DNA of 64,000 nt from NCBI GenBank assembly GCA_945889005.1, contig CAMDBI010000015.1:25362-89361 (forward strand). Reading direction: 5' to 3'. Origin of the DNA: Bacteroides fragilis (GTDB lineage Bacteria; Bacteroidota; Bacteroidia; Bacteroidales; DTGW01). Under the pieces are notes generated by a model, which saw only the letters and a list, made by a program, of their open reading frames with translations, had not been told where the DNA came from and made no database searches. The position numbers and the translations under genes were made by a program. Positions 29,747 through 39,282 of this stretch are shown one piece after another (the stretch's first letter is position 1; every line of letters begins with the position of its first letter).

Positions 29747-31021
29747 TTAGTTCCCTTTTAAAATCTTCAAATCGCACCTAGCTTGCAGAAGCTGTATTTT
29801 ATGCACTTCGCCTTGAATTTTTGCAATTGTTTCGGCACTTACAGAGTTGAGATATTCGGTAGTGGTAATTAAACCTTGATCTAGACGAAGCGAGTTCTTC
29901 GAAACAATTTCTTTATGCAATTCAATTATTTGACCATCAGACACTACAGCACTTTCGAGTTGTTCAATTTTTGAACGGTAGTTTTCTTCGGCAATTTTAA
30001 TATTTCGTACGAATTGCGTTTCTTTCGAAGATATTTGTTCTTTTTGAAGTCCCAACACTTGTTTGTCTCTGTTGGTTTTATTCCAATCCCAAATATTCCA
30101 TTTGAGCGAAACACCTACAATATAAAATGTATTGAATTCGTTGCCCAACATATTGAGTCCGGGTTTCCCGTATCCAAGCTGACCAAAAGTATACAACTTA
30201 GGTACTCGTTGGGTTTGCAAAAGTTGCTTCGACAGATCGGTTGTTTTTCGTTGACTTTCGAACAACAAGAGCTCTGAACGCGACAATGAATCATTTACGT
30301 CATTAATTGAATCGGGCAATACCAATTGAACCGAGGTATCGAGTTTGAGTCCTGTGATTTCAGCCAACACATTAACATTGGCTGTATAAGCAATCTGAAG
30401 CTCTTTAATTTGTTGCTTTATTTTCATAAGCTCAACATCGATAAGTCTTAAATCGTTCTCATTGAGCAAACCATTTGCTACGCCCGATTCGATCGACTTG
30501 CGCTTTTCCAATAGATTATTGACTGTAGTTTGCAACAAGTGCTCGTTTTGTTTCAATATAAGCATATAGAAATATACCTGATTGACCTGCTCTTTTCCTT
30601 TATGGATATCGACTTCAGTTTGTAGAACGTCTGTTTGAGTCGACAATTCGGCTATTTGTTTTTGCACCTTCACTGTTCCCCCGTCGAACAATAGTTGGCT
30701 AACATCGACAGTTGCTTTGTACTGGTCTTTATCGGTTTGAATACGTTTGAAAGTCGGTGCTTGATTGGGCAAACTAATCGGAATACTCAGATCAATTGCA
30801 TCGGACTGATAGTTGGCTTGTCCGTTAAGGAAAAGCTGAGGAAGCCATTGTATTCCGGCATTTTCAACTTTTAATTTGTTTATTTGTTGAATTCGCAATT
30901 GGTCACTATATGAAGGATGTCTTTCTCTTGCACCTATATAGCAATCGGCCAAAGTAACTTTTTGATTTTGTGCTTGCAGACTGAGCTGCAACATTAACAA
31001 TGCATAAATAATTCGTCTCAT
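29747..31021 (-). CDS. TolC-family outer membrane efflux protein
   Basis: Signal peptide, two repeated helical hairpins (ERHPSYSDQLRIQQINKLKVENAGIQWLPQLFLNGQANYQS), VDVSQLLFDGG. Confidence 0.88.
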   Translation of the reverse strand: MRRIIYALLMLQLSLQAQNQKVTLADCYIGARERHPSYSDQLRIQQINKLKVENAGIQWLPQLFLNGQANYQSDAIDLSIPISLPNQAPTFKRIQTDKDQYKATVDVSQLLFDGGTVKVQKQIAELSTQTDVLQTEVDIHKGKEQVNQVYFYMLILKQNEHLLQTTVNNLLEKRKSIESGVANGLLNENDLRLIDVELMKIKQQIKELQIAYTANVNVLAEITGLKLDTSVQLVLPDSINDVNDSLSRSELLLFESQRKTTDLSKQLLQTQRVPKLYTFGQLGYGKPGLNMLGNEFNTFYIVGVSLKWNIWDWNKTNRDKQVLGLQKEQISSKETQFVRNIKIAEENYRSKIEQLESAVVSDGQIIELHKEIVSKNSLRLDQGLITTTEYLNSVSAETIAKIQGEVHKIQLLQARCDLKILKGN

Positions 31022-31662
31022 CGTTTTTCAATTGAATGGATGATAAATTTATAAACCTCCTTTTTGCGCGATTCGATAAAATCGTTGTATCGCGCCTTGT
31101 CGCCTTCGAATATAATGGTTTGTATAATTGGCCTTGCAATAAATGGAAACAGGCACATTGCTATCATATTTACAATTAATTGCTCAGGTTCTATAGGATT
31201 AATAACGCCTTTCTCAACTTCATCGTTGATTAATTTTGAAAACTTCTTAAAGGGATTGTCTTTCTTATCAAAAATCTTTTTAAAAATATTTGCAATATTA
31301 TCGGGGTTTCGGTTTATTTCAGTTAAAACAAAAAATGGGATGTATGGATTCTTTTGAATAAGGCTAATGTAATTTTCAACAAAATATTCGATTTTCTGAA
31401 ACAACGACATTTCAGATTCCATAAATTTAACCATAGAAGGAATGGCTTGTTTCATAACCAACTCAAAAATAGATGCAAATAACTTCTCCTTTGTCCGATA
31501 GTAATAATGCAAAAGTGCCTTATTGATACCCGCACGATCCGAGATGTCCTGCATCCGAGCTCCTTCAAAACCTTTTTCAATAAATACCTCGCGAGCAGCA
31601 TCAAATATGAGCTCCTCGGTATTTTTTTCGTTATCCGTTACTTTAACCATACAGTTAAACAA
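31018..31662 (-). CDS. TetR/AcrR family transcriptional regulator
   Basis: TEELIFDAAREVFIEKGFEGARMQDISDRAGINKALLHYYYRTKEKLFASIFE. Confidence 0.93.
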   Translation of the reverse strand: MFNCMVKVTDNEKNTEELIFDAAREVFIEKGFEGARMQDISDRAGINKALLHYYYRTKEKLFASIFELVMKQAIPSMVKFMESEMSLFQKIEYFVENYISLIQKNPYIPFFVLTEINRNPDNIANIFKKIFDKKDNPFKKFSKLINDEVEKGVINPIEPEQLIVNMIAMCLFPFIARPIIQTIIFEGDKARYNDFIESRKKEVYKFIIHSIEKR

Positions 31663-31683
31663 ATTGATTTAATCTGAAAGCAA

Positions 31684-31701
31684 AAATAAGTTAACTTATT
31701 T
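31684..31701. promoter_or_regulatory. 18-bp palindrome, candidate TetR operator
   Basis: AAATAAGTTAACTTATTT, perfect palindrome 22 nt upstream of the tetR start. Confidence 0.55.
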
Positions 31702-31719
31702 ATTTATCCAAATTTTTTA

Positions 31720-31755
31720 ACTACATAATTTAACTAATTAGTTAAATTATGTAGT
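31720..31755. promoter_or_regulatory. 36-bp perfect palindrome, candidate TetR operator
   Basis: ACTACATAATTTAACTAATTAGTTAAATTATGTAGT, perfect inverted repeat upstream of tetR. Confidence 0.65.
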
Positions 31756-31911
31756 ATTGATTATATTAATATTATATAAATAGTTATGAAATATTTTACA
31801 TTATTCGTTATAAAGATTGGCTATAAAAAAATTGAAAATACTAGAATTGAAAAATAAAAATAAAAGCTATATTTGCTTAATATATAATTAAACTCTCATA
31901 CTTCCAATAAA

Positions 31912-32694
31912 ATGCAGATGATAAAACGAAGAATACTATTTTTAACAATTTCGTTCATTATTGCTTTAATTACTGTTCTTTTTCTCAGAATAAACAACAA
32001 TAATTATCCGGTTGCAAAGGATATCTATATAGGAAATGAAAAATATAAATTACATTTCCCTGTTGAACATATTGGAAACAGTCATTGCCTTATCGAATTT
32101 CCCATAAATGACACATTGGTCAATGGTAAAATGCATTATCGCGACATAAGAAAAGACAAACAGTGGCAAACCATTAAAATGGTTCACATGAATCATCAAT
32201 TAAACTCACTACTTCCTGCAAAAACTCCAAACTCTAGAATAGTATATTACATAAGTTTAAACAAAGACGATGTTACTTACATATTATTTAAAGAAAAACC
32301 GATTTTTCTCAATTATAAAATTGAAGTTCCAGACGTATTGTATTATTCTTTTTATATATTGGTTTTTATATGTATTTTTTTCTCCTGCTTCACCGGGTTT
32401 TATGCAGCATTTAACTTCTATGCATTGAAAAAATATACACTTATTACATTTTGGCTTTTTCTAATAACAGGTCTCGTTTTAGGACCATTAAACCAGCTCA
32501 TTGCTATACATTTCGATTTAAAAGCAATGCTTTATTCTTTTGACCTATTTATTATAAAAATATTTGCAGCCTTCTTGCTGTGGTGGATAGCTTATAGCTT
32601 ATTCAAACGTTTTAATTTCAGGTGGGGAATTGTAGCAGCATCAATACTTACATTTATTATGTTATTAATACCTTATTCAGTTTTTGTGAAATAA
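31912..32694 (+). CDS. Uncharacterised membrane protein
   Basis: Several hydrophobic segments (ISFIIALITVLFL; YSFYILVFICIFFSCFTGFYAAF; WGIVAASILTFIMLLI); no family recognised. Confidence 0.55.
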   Translation: MQMIKRRILFLTISFIIALITVLFLRINNNNYPVAKDIYIGNEKYKLHFPVEHIGNSHCLIEFPINDTLVNGKMHYRDIRKDKQWQTIKMVHMNHQLNSLLPAKTPNSRIVYYISLNKDDVTYILFKEKPIFLNYKIEVPDVLYYSFYILVFICIFFSCFTGFYAAFNFYALKKYTLITFWLFLITGLVLGPLNQLIAIHFDLKAMLYSFDLFIIKIFAAFLLWWIAYSLFKRFNFRWGIVAASILTFIMLLIPYSVFVK

Positions 32695-33603
32695 ACTATT
32701 GGCAAATTTTTGTGAAATATAATTGTCGTAGCTAAGGCAAACATCGGTCGCAAATTCAATTCCAGATTCAATAAGCATTTTTATAGTTTGCTCTGAAAGT
32801 AATGCAAGCTCCGATTGTTTTATTTTTTCATTGTACAAAGCATAAATTATTCCGGCACTAAAATTATCACCTGCTCCTATCGTACTCACCGGTGATATTT
32901 TATGAGTTGGAACATATATCTTTTTTTCTTTAGAAATGAAATAAACCCCTTTATCGGCCATGGTATAAAACAAAAACGGACAGTATTTCGACACTTCTCT
33001 GAAAGCCTCATCAACTGTTGTAGCACCAAATATGAGCTTAAAATCTTCGTCGGAACCTTTAACGATACTTGCAAGACTAAAATTTTCTAAAATAATTGGA
33101 CGAAGCTTTTCCAGCTCGTGCAAATGAGCATTTCTATAGTTTGGATCGTAAATTATAAGTGCATTTAAATGTTTTGCAGCATCGACAAACGTAAAAACTT
33201 TTTCTCTGATTTCGTGTGCCAAGGAATAATATGATCCAAATAATAGAATATCGCCATCGTTTAAACTGGGAAATGCTTTGTTGAGCCTTGTTTGAGGAGT
33301 ATCGCGGTAAAAATTATAACGAGCATTGTTTTTTTGATCCATCACAGCTATAGCTACAGTTGTTTTACCATCGGGAAAGCGGTAAACATCGTGCGTATTG
33401 ACCGAGTTATCTTTCAAAACATGATCGATCATATTACCAATTTCATCGCAACCATATTCACTTATGAAATGAATAGGTAATCTAGCACGCCCCATCGAAA
33501 CAGCACTGTTGAGCATCGACCCGCCGGGACGACCAGTTTGCACTTGATTTTCTTTGAATATAATATCGTAAACCGTTTCGCCAATAGCATAAACCTGTCT
33601 CAT
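32677..33603 (-). CDS. PfkB-family carbohydrate kinase (fructokinase-like)
   Basis: GRPGGSMLNSAVSMGRARLPIHFISEYGCDEIG; STIGAGDNFSAGIIYAL. Confidence 0.9.
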   Translation of the reverse strand: MRQVYAIGETVYDIIFKENQVQTGRPGGSMLNSAVSMGRARLPIHFISEYGCDEIGNMIDHVLKDNSVNTHDVYRFPDGKTTVAIAVMDQKNNARYNFYRDTPQTRLNKAFPSLNDGDILLFGSYYSLAHEIREKVFTFVDAAKHLNALIIYDPNYRNAHLHELEKLRPIILENFSLASIVKGSDEDFKLIFGATTVDEAFREVSKYCPFLFYTMADKGVYFISKEKKIYVPTHKISPVSTIGAGDNFSAGIIYALYNEKIKQSELALLSEQTIKMLIESGIEFATDVCLSYDNYISQKFANSLFHKN

Positions 33604-33604
33604 A

Positions 33605-34147
33605 CTATTTCACCAATTTCGAGATTGCTTTAAAAGTATCGGTTCCAGCTCGACGGGTAAGCTCAAAAAGAATAGATTCAGATGTTGTCAAAATTGCTCC
33701 TTCATGAATCATCCGTCTTAAGGCTATTTCCTTATCAGAAACCTTACGCGACGAAATACAATCTGTTACTACAACAGGAACATAACCGGCTTCTTTTAAA
33801 TCTAATACTGTCTGCAACACACATACATGCGATTCGATTCCACAAACAATTACATTTTTTCTACTCAACAAGTTTAATTTATCGACTACAACTGGCTCAT
33901 CGCAGCAACTAAAAGCTATTTTTTCGATCGATTCGAAAGTCGAAAAAAGTTCTTTAATTTCGTTCACTGTTTCGCCCAAACCCTTACGATACTGCTCTGT
34001 AACGACCATTGGAACGTCCAATGCTTTTAAACCATTGATTAATTTTATGGTATTGATTAAAAATTCTTCTTTGTTAGACATTGCAGGCAACAAACGTTCC
34101 TGAATATCAATAATTAAACCGACTGTGTTAATTTGTTCTATGCGCAT
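33605..34147 (-). CDS. Isochorismatase-family cysteine hydrolase
   Basis: GLIIDIQERLLPAM; MVVTEQYRKGLGETV; NVIVCGIESHVCVLQTVLDLKEAGY. Confidence 0.9.
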   Translation of the reverse strand: MRIEQINTVGLIIDIQERLLPAMSNKEEFLINTIKLINGLKALDVPMVVTEQYRKGLGETVNEIKELFSTFESIEKIAFSCCDEPVVVDKLNLLSRKNVIVCGIESHVCVLQTVLDLKEAGYVPVVVTDCISSRKVSDKEIALRRMIHEGAILTTSESILFELTRRAGTDTFKAISKLVK

Positions 34148-34148
34148 A

Positions 34149-34219
34149 TATTAGAAATTAGATAATAGACATTAGATGTTAGAAATTAGACAATAGACTT
34201 ATAGATATTAGACAATAGA
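34149..34219. repeat. 7-bp-period degenerate repeat (ATTAGAC family, about 10 units)
   Basis: ATTAGAA ATTAGAT AATAGAC ATTAGAT GTTAGAA ATTAGAC AATAGAC TTATAGAT ATTAGAC AATAGAC. Confidence 0.85.
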
Positions 34220-34268
34220 CAAAATAACTTATGATTTGCTTGAACATTTGCATATTTGCACTTTTTCT

Positions 34269-34303
34269 CATTAGTAATTAGTAATTTGTCATTAGTAATT
34301 TAT
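34269..34303. repeat. 7-bp-period degenerate repeat (CATTAGT/AATTAGT)
   Basis: CATTAGT AATTAGT AATTTGT CATTAGT AATTTAT, reaching the stop codon of the SIS gene. Confidence 0.8.
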
Positions 34304-34905
34304 TTCATAGCTCTCGAACGTTCGCCCAAATATCCACCATGGTGTCGTTTGGCATAGTCTTCGGCTGTAAAACCAATCTTTTCCATAAGTAATACTACCA
34401 ATATATCGCCAATTACGGTCATTGTGGTTGTCGATGTAGTTGGGGTCAATCCAAGTGCACAAACTTCTTTAGGATTACCTGTCGAAATTACCACATTGGC
34501 AAATTCTTTAAGTTCACCTTCCAGATTACTGGTAACAAGTATCATTGGAATATTATTTACCAACCTATCGGCCAAATGTACAAGATCGACAATTTCTTTT
34601 GTTTTACCCGAGTTTGAAATAAGAAACAACACATCGTTTTCCTGAAGTACGCCCAAATCGCCATGTTGGGCTTCACTCGGGTGCATAAATATGGCAGGAG
34701 TGCCTGTCGAACTAAATGTTGTAGCTATATTAACAGCTATTTGACCTGCTTTGCCCATTCCACTGGCAACCAGTTTACCTTTTTTTTGATGAACCTGACT
34801 GTAAATAAGCTCCACCGCATTATCGAAAGTATCGTTTACAGGGATATTCAAGACAGCCTCCGCTTCGTGTTGCAACAATTGTTGAATTCTATTTATCGAC
34901 ATCAT
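34300..34905 (-). CDS. SIS-domain sugar-phosphate isomerase (KdsD-like, no CBS domains)
   Basis: GKLVASGMGKAGQIAVNIATTFSSTGTPAIFMHPSEAQHGDLGVL; VLFLISNSGKTKEIVDLV; GGYLGER; start taken at ATG 34905. Confidence 0.85.
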   Translation of the reverse strand: MMSINRIQQLLQHEAEAVLNIPVNDTFDNAVELIYSQVHQKKGKLVASGMGKAGQIAVNIATTFSSTGTPAIFMHPSEAQHGDLGVLQENDVLFLISNSGKTKEIVDLVHLADRLVNNIPMILVTSNLEGELKEFANVVISTGNPKEVCALGLTPTTSTTTMTVIGDILVVLLMEKIGFTAEDYAKRHHGGYLGERSRAMK

Positions 34906-34913
34906 AAGTTTAA

Positions 34914-36092
34914 TTATTCTGTAATCACTCCTGAGCCAATAAGCTCGTCGCCATTGTACCATGCAGCAAATTGACCTGCAGTAATGCTTCGCTGTGGCTG
35001 TTCAAAGTTAATAAAAAGCCCATTGGTCGTTTTCAGAAGAGTCGCCTCTTGTAAAGGCTGCCTATAACGGATCCTGACCATATATTCTTTGCTTTCCCCA
35101 ATATTTAATTGTAAGTCAGAACGAATCCAATGAATATCGTTTTCTTCAATTTTTAATGCCTTTCGAAATAAACCCTGATGATCGTCGCCTTGACCGACAT
35201 ACAATACATTGTTCGTAGTATCTGTACCTATTACATACAGGGGTTTTTCTTTGCCACCAATATTAATTCCCTTGCGCTGACCAATGGTATAATAGTGAGC
35301 ACCTTTGTGCAAACCTACAAATTTACCTTTTTGTGTAATATATTCAAACGGTTTTGCCAATTCGTTTAAATCCGAAACATCGGCTTTTTGTTTATAACAA
35401 TCGGCATCTGCCATTATTTCGATTATTTTTCCTTGCAAAGGTTGCAATTTTTGTTGCAAAAAAGTAGGTAAATCGACCTTACCTACAAAACAAATACCTT
35501 GCGAGTCCTTTCGCTGAGCTGTAGGCAAGCCGAGTTGGTCGGCTATCTTCCGAACTTCAGGCTTTTCGAGGTGTCCGATAGGGAAAAGTGCTTTCGAAAG
35601 CTGCTGCTGCGATAGTTGACACAAAAAATAACTTTGATCTTTATTACCATCGACACCGGCAAGCAATCTGTATTTTCTTTTTCCATCTACAACAACTTCT
35701 TCGCAACGAGCATAATGCCCAGTTGCAATAAAATCGGCCCCAAGCTCGAAAGCTGCCTTGGCAAACACGTCGAATTTCACTTCTCTGTTACACAACACGT
35801 CGGGGTTGGGTGTTCGCCCTTTTTCATATTCGGCAAACATATAATCGACTACACGTTTGCGATAATGTTCACTAAGGTCGACAATTTGAAAAGGTATATC
35901 GAGTTTTCGGGCAACCAGCTCGGCAAAAACCCGATCGTCCTCCCAAGGGCAATCGCCCGAAAGGGTACCGGTAGTGTCGTGCCAATTAATCATGAATAAT
36001 CCGGTAACGTCGTAGCCTTGCTGTTTGAGTAAATATGCTGCAACGCTAGAGTCGACACCTCCCGAAAGTCCGATTACTACTTTTTTGTTCAT
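34914..36092 (-). CDS. mnmA: tRNA-specific 2-thiouridylase
   Basis: [75 protein letters not shown]. Confidence 0.95.
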   Translation of the reverse strand: MNKKVVIGLSGGVDSSVAAYLLKQQGYDVTGLFMINWHDTTGTLSGDCPWEDDRVFAELVARKLDIPFQIVDLSEHYRKRVVDYMFAEYEKGRTPNPDVLCNREVKFDVFAKAAFELGADFIATGHYARCEEVVVDGKRKYRLLAGVDGNKDQSYFLCQLSQQQLSKALFPIGHLEKPEVRKIADQLGLPTAQRKDSQGICFVGKVDLPTFLQQKLQPLQGKIIEIMADADCYKQKADVSDLNELAKPFEYITQKGKFVGLHKGAHYYTIGQRKGINIGGKEKPLYVIGTDTTNNVLYVGQGDDHQGLFRKALKIEENDIHWIRSDLQLNIGESKEYMVRIRYRQPLQEATLLKTTNGLFINFEQPQRSITAGQFAAWYNGDELIGSGVITE

Positions 36093-36148
36093 GCGACAAA
36101 TATAAAAACAATTATACGCTTATTTCAAAAAAGTATTTTTTGTGGTTT

Positions 36149-37591
36149 TTATTTTGGAAACTCTATCGTAAAAGTAGTTCCTACATTTACTTCACTTTCG
36201 ACAGTAATTTGGCTGTCGTTCAATTTCAAAAACTCATTACAGATCATCAAACCCATGCCCGACCCAACCTCGTTATTAGTCCCACGTGTCGACTGAATTT
36301 TGACTGTTTTAAAAAGCATATTTATTGTTTCATTAGACATCCCAACGCCATCGTCTTTTATACTAAATACAATTTTTGAATCTTTTTCTATAGATTTCAA
36401 CCAAATAGAACCTCCAGCCGAAGTATATTTCAGAGCATTGTTAATCAAATTGCGAATTACTGTAATTATTAGATCTCTATCAACAAATATTTTGTGATTT
36501 ATGTCAACTTCATTAACAATATAAATCTTTTTTTCAATAAAATTTGGAGTATACAAGTTAACTATCTCATCAACAATGTCGAATATTTTAACCTCTTTTT
36601 TTGAAACTTGTATTGAATTCATTTGAGTTTTAGACCATACCAAAAGGTTGTTGACAAACTTATTGAGGTTATCTGCTGAATTATAAAATGCATAAATAAA
36701 TTTTTTAACTTTATCGGGACTCATTTCCAAATATTTACTTTTCAAATACTCGGCCGAAACATATAGAGAACCAATAGGCCCTTTAAGGTCATGCGAAACA
36801 ATCGAAAAAAATTTCAGTTTAGTATTATTAGCCTCAATCAAACGTTCTTTTAAAACAGACGCAACCGACAAATTGTTGTTCAGTTCGTTGTTCAATTGCA
36901 TCAATTGTTCTTTTTGTTGTTCAATTTCCTCATTCGACGATTCCAATTGATCAATATATTCATTAATCCGTATCTCATATTTGTTATTAATCGATTGCAG
37001 ATAATACAATACGGCATGAACAAAAACAAAAACAGTAAGAAATGCCATTTTATATTGCAACTGAAATTCCCGAAGAACTAGCAAATCTCCATAGGGTAAT
37101 TTGGAAAATGAAATAATTAGATTGTCGAGCACCAACACCAACACAATATAAAATATAACTATAAATACATAGATGTAATTTTTAATATCTGCTCTAAACA
37201 CAATTGCTCCAGTAATCGAATACAATAGCAACATAATGGGCGAAAACCTGATTTCAGAATAAGTATAGGTTCCTAAAAATATAGGTAATACAACTGTAAT
37301 CAAAGCAGGAACAATAACCAGACTTATTCTTGTAATTAAATGCCAACTTTTATAAGAAAACCAAAAATTGAAACACCACATAAACATCATTACTATTAGC
37401 AACTGGTCGGTTAAAGTAAATTCAATACCATGAAAGAATTTAACAATGCCTGTAATAAACATGTTAAACCCAATCATTAATACCGAAATTAAATTAATTC
37501 TGTTGGCTAAAACAATTTGACGGTTATCAGCTTTTAGATTAGTATTATCTATACCTAAATAAGATACTTTTATCCAAAGTTTCTTCAACAT
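36149..37591 (-). CDS. Membrane sensor histidine kinase
   Basis: N-terminal TM segments, coiled coil, FFSIVSHDLKGPIGSLYVSAEYL, NLINNALKYT, DDGVGM, GSGMGLMICNEFL. Confidence 0.92.
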   Translation of the reverse strand: MLKKLWIKVSYLGIDNTNLKADNRQIVLANRINLISVLMIGFNMFITGIVKFFHGIEFTLTDQLLIVMMFMWCFNFWFSYKSWHLITRISLVIVPALITVVLPIFLGTYTYSEIRFSPIMLLLYSITGAIVFRADIKNYIYVFIVIFYIVLVLVLDNLIISFSKLPYGDLLVLREFQLQYKMAFLTVFVFVHAVLYYLQSINNKYEIRINEYIDQLESSNEEIEQQKEQLMQLNNELNNNLSVASVLKERLIEANNTKLKFFSIVSHDLKGPIGSLYVSAEYLKSKYLEMSPDKVKKFIYAFYNSADNLNKFVNNLLVWSKTQMNSIQVSKKEVKIFDIVDEIVNLYTPNFIEKKIYIVNEVDINHKIFVDRDLIITVIRNLINNALKYTSAGGSIWLKSIEKDSKIVFSIKDDGVGMSNETINMLFKTVKIQSTRGTNNEVGSGMGLMICNEFLKLNDSQITVESEVNVGTTFTIEFPK

Positions 37592-37618
37592 ATACTTTAT
37601 TAAACTATTAATATATAT

Positions 37619-37993
37619 TTATTGGATATTCTCAGATAAAATCATAGTAAGTTTTTCAATAGAAAAAGGCTTGGTAAACACCATATCAAAGCCTGTTTCT
37701 TTGAAATCTTCAAAGAGCAATTTAGGATTGTAAGCCGTTAGAGCAATTACTTTTACTGTTTTTTTTGAAGTAGGTAAAGTATCGCGAATGGCTTTTATCG
37801 TCTCAAAACCGTTCATAACCGGCATTTCAATATCCATAAAAACACAATCAAAATCATTGGCTTGTATCAGTTCTAAGGCTTGTTTTCCATTTTCGGCTTC
37901 CATCGATAGATGACCTAACTTTCTGATCATTTCTTTTAAAATAAATCTATTGACAATAATATCATCAACTATTAATATATTAAGTATATTCAT
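37619..37993 (-). CDS. Response regulator receiver protein
   Basis: LIVDDIIVNRFILKEMI; DCVFMDIEMPVMNGFETI; VIALTAYN; TKPFS. Confidence 0.92.
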   Translation of the reverse strand: MNILNILIVDDIIVNRFILKEMIRKLGHLSMEAENGKQALELIQANDFDCVFMDIEMPVMNGFETIKAIRDTLPTSKKTVKVIALTAYNPKLLFEDFKETGFDMVFTKPFSIEKLTMILSENIQ

Positions 37994-38015
37994 ATTACAT
38001 TTTAATTTACAAATT

Positions 38016-38699
38016 CTAACCCAATTCGCTAAGAGTTTTCACGATCTTCATACTCTTAATTTCTATTTCATTTTCGTAAACTTCAATAATTTTATCGTTT
38101 TTAAATTCTGTTAAAGTTCTAATAAAACTTTCTTTTGTAGTACCAGCAAGCTCTGCAAGTTCCTTACGAGTCAACGGAAGCTCAAACCGTACTTTTTTAT
38201 ATATAACTTCTGAGAAATACAACAAAACATCTGCAATACGACCAGGCAATTGCTTGTGAGTTTGTGCAATTAATCTATTAAATATATACAAACCCTTTGT
38301 ACTAATATTACTTACCAATTTCTCGGCAAATTCTCCATTAGTCTTAATTAGATTTTTAAACGTATTTAGATCAACATATATAATTTCTGTAGGAACAACA
38401 GCAGCCCCCGAATATTCGTGAATTTCGGAACCAAAAGTTGACATGAGTCCAATAAAAGTATTTTCGGTTGCAAGTTTCAATATAACAGTCTTTCCCATTC
38501 TACCTTCTTTATATATCTTCACCATCCCACTTTTTACAAACATTAAATGCGATGTTCGAGTATTTTGAAGAAAAATTGTGTCGCGCCGATTATAACGAAC
38601 TGTATTGCTATTTCTTTGAACAATAGCCAACTCTTCTTCACTTAAAAACGAGAAGAAATCAAAACCTTTTTCATTCAAATCAGTATGAAGACTATTCAT
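38016..38699 (-). CDS. Crp/Fnr-family transcriptional regulator
   Basis: Cyclic-nucleotide-binding-like N-terminus and HTH LPLTRKELAELAGTTKESFIRTLTEFKNDKIIEV. Confidence 0.9.
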   Translation of the reverse strand: MNSLHTDLNEKGFDFFSFLSEEELAIVQRNSNTVRYNRRDTIFLQNTRTSHLMFVKSGMVKIYKEGRMGKTVILKLATENTFIGLMSTFGSEIHEYSGAAVVPTEIIYVDLNTFKNLIKTNGEFAEKLVSNISTKGLYIFNRLIAQTHKQLPGRIADVLLYFSEVIYKKVRFELPLTRKELAELAGTTKESFIRTLTEFKNDKIIEVYENEIEIKSMKIVKTLSELG

Positions 38700-38877
38700 A
38701 TTTGCATTATAAAATTGTCTATTATATAAATTTAAATATTTTTTTCTAGAACAATGTTAAAGATAGGAAAAAAAATCACACAAATGATTTAAATCACCAT
38801 TTTTTGGTATTTAATGTCACTTAGTATAATATTTGTAAAGTTTTCTTTTTTTTCTACATTTAATTTATAATATTGTA

Positions 38878-39270
38878 ATGCAATTAATGCAAACAATGGA
38901 AACAAAAAATAAGACAATTTTAGTCATAGACGATTCAACTACAAATGTAGTTTTACTTGAGGCAATATTTATTGAGAAGGGCTATTCAATAGACAAAGCA
39001 TTGAATGCAAAAGATGCATTTATGTTGATTGAAAAAAACACACCAGATTTAATACTTTTAGATTTATTAATGCCCCGATACAATGGATTTGATTTTCTGA
39101 AAGAAATTAAATCCAATAACAAAACTAACCAAATACCTGTAATTGTGATTTCAGCAGTAACAGATAATGATAATATAAAGAAAACAATGGAATTAGGTGC
39201 AAGTTATTTTTTAAAAAAACCTATCGACATACCCCATTTAGTAGAAATGGCTGAAAAAATTTTAAATTAA
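38878..39270 (+). CDS. Response regulator receiver protein
   Basis: ILVIDDSTTNVVLLEAIF; PDLILLDLLMPRYNGFDFL; PVIVISAV; FLKKPIDI. Confidence 0.92.
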   Translation: MQLMQTMETKNKTILVIDDSTTNVVLLEAIFIEKGYSIDKALNAKDAFMLIEKNTPDLILLDLLMPRYNGFDFLKEIKSNNKTNQIPVIVISAVTDNDNIKKTMELGASYFLKKPIDIPHLVEMAEKILN

Positions 39271-39282
39271 CCTTTTTATTTA

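Noticed and set aside
34149-34219. Possible CRISPR array
   Set aside because: Units are 7 bp and contiguous with no spacers.
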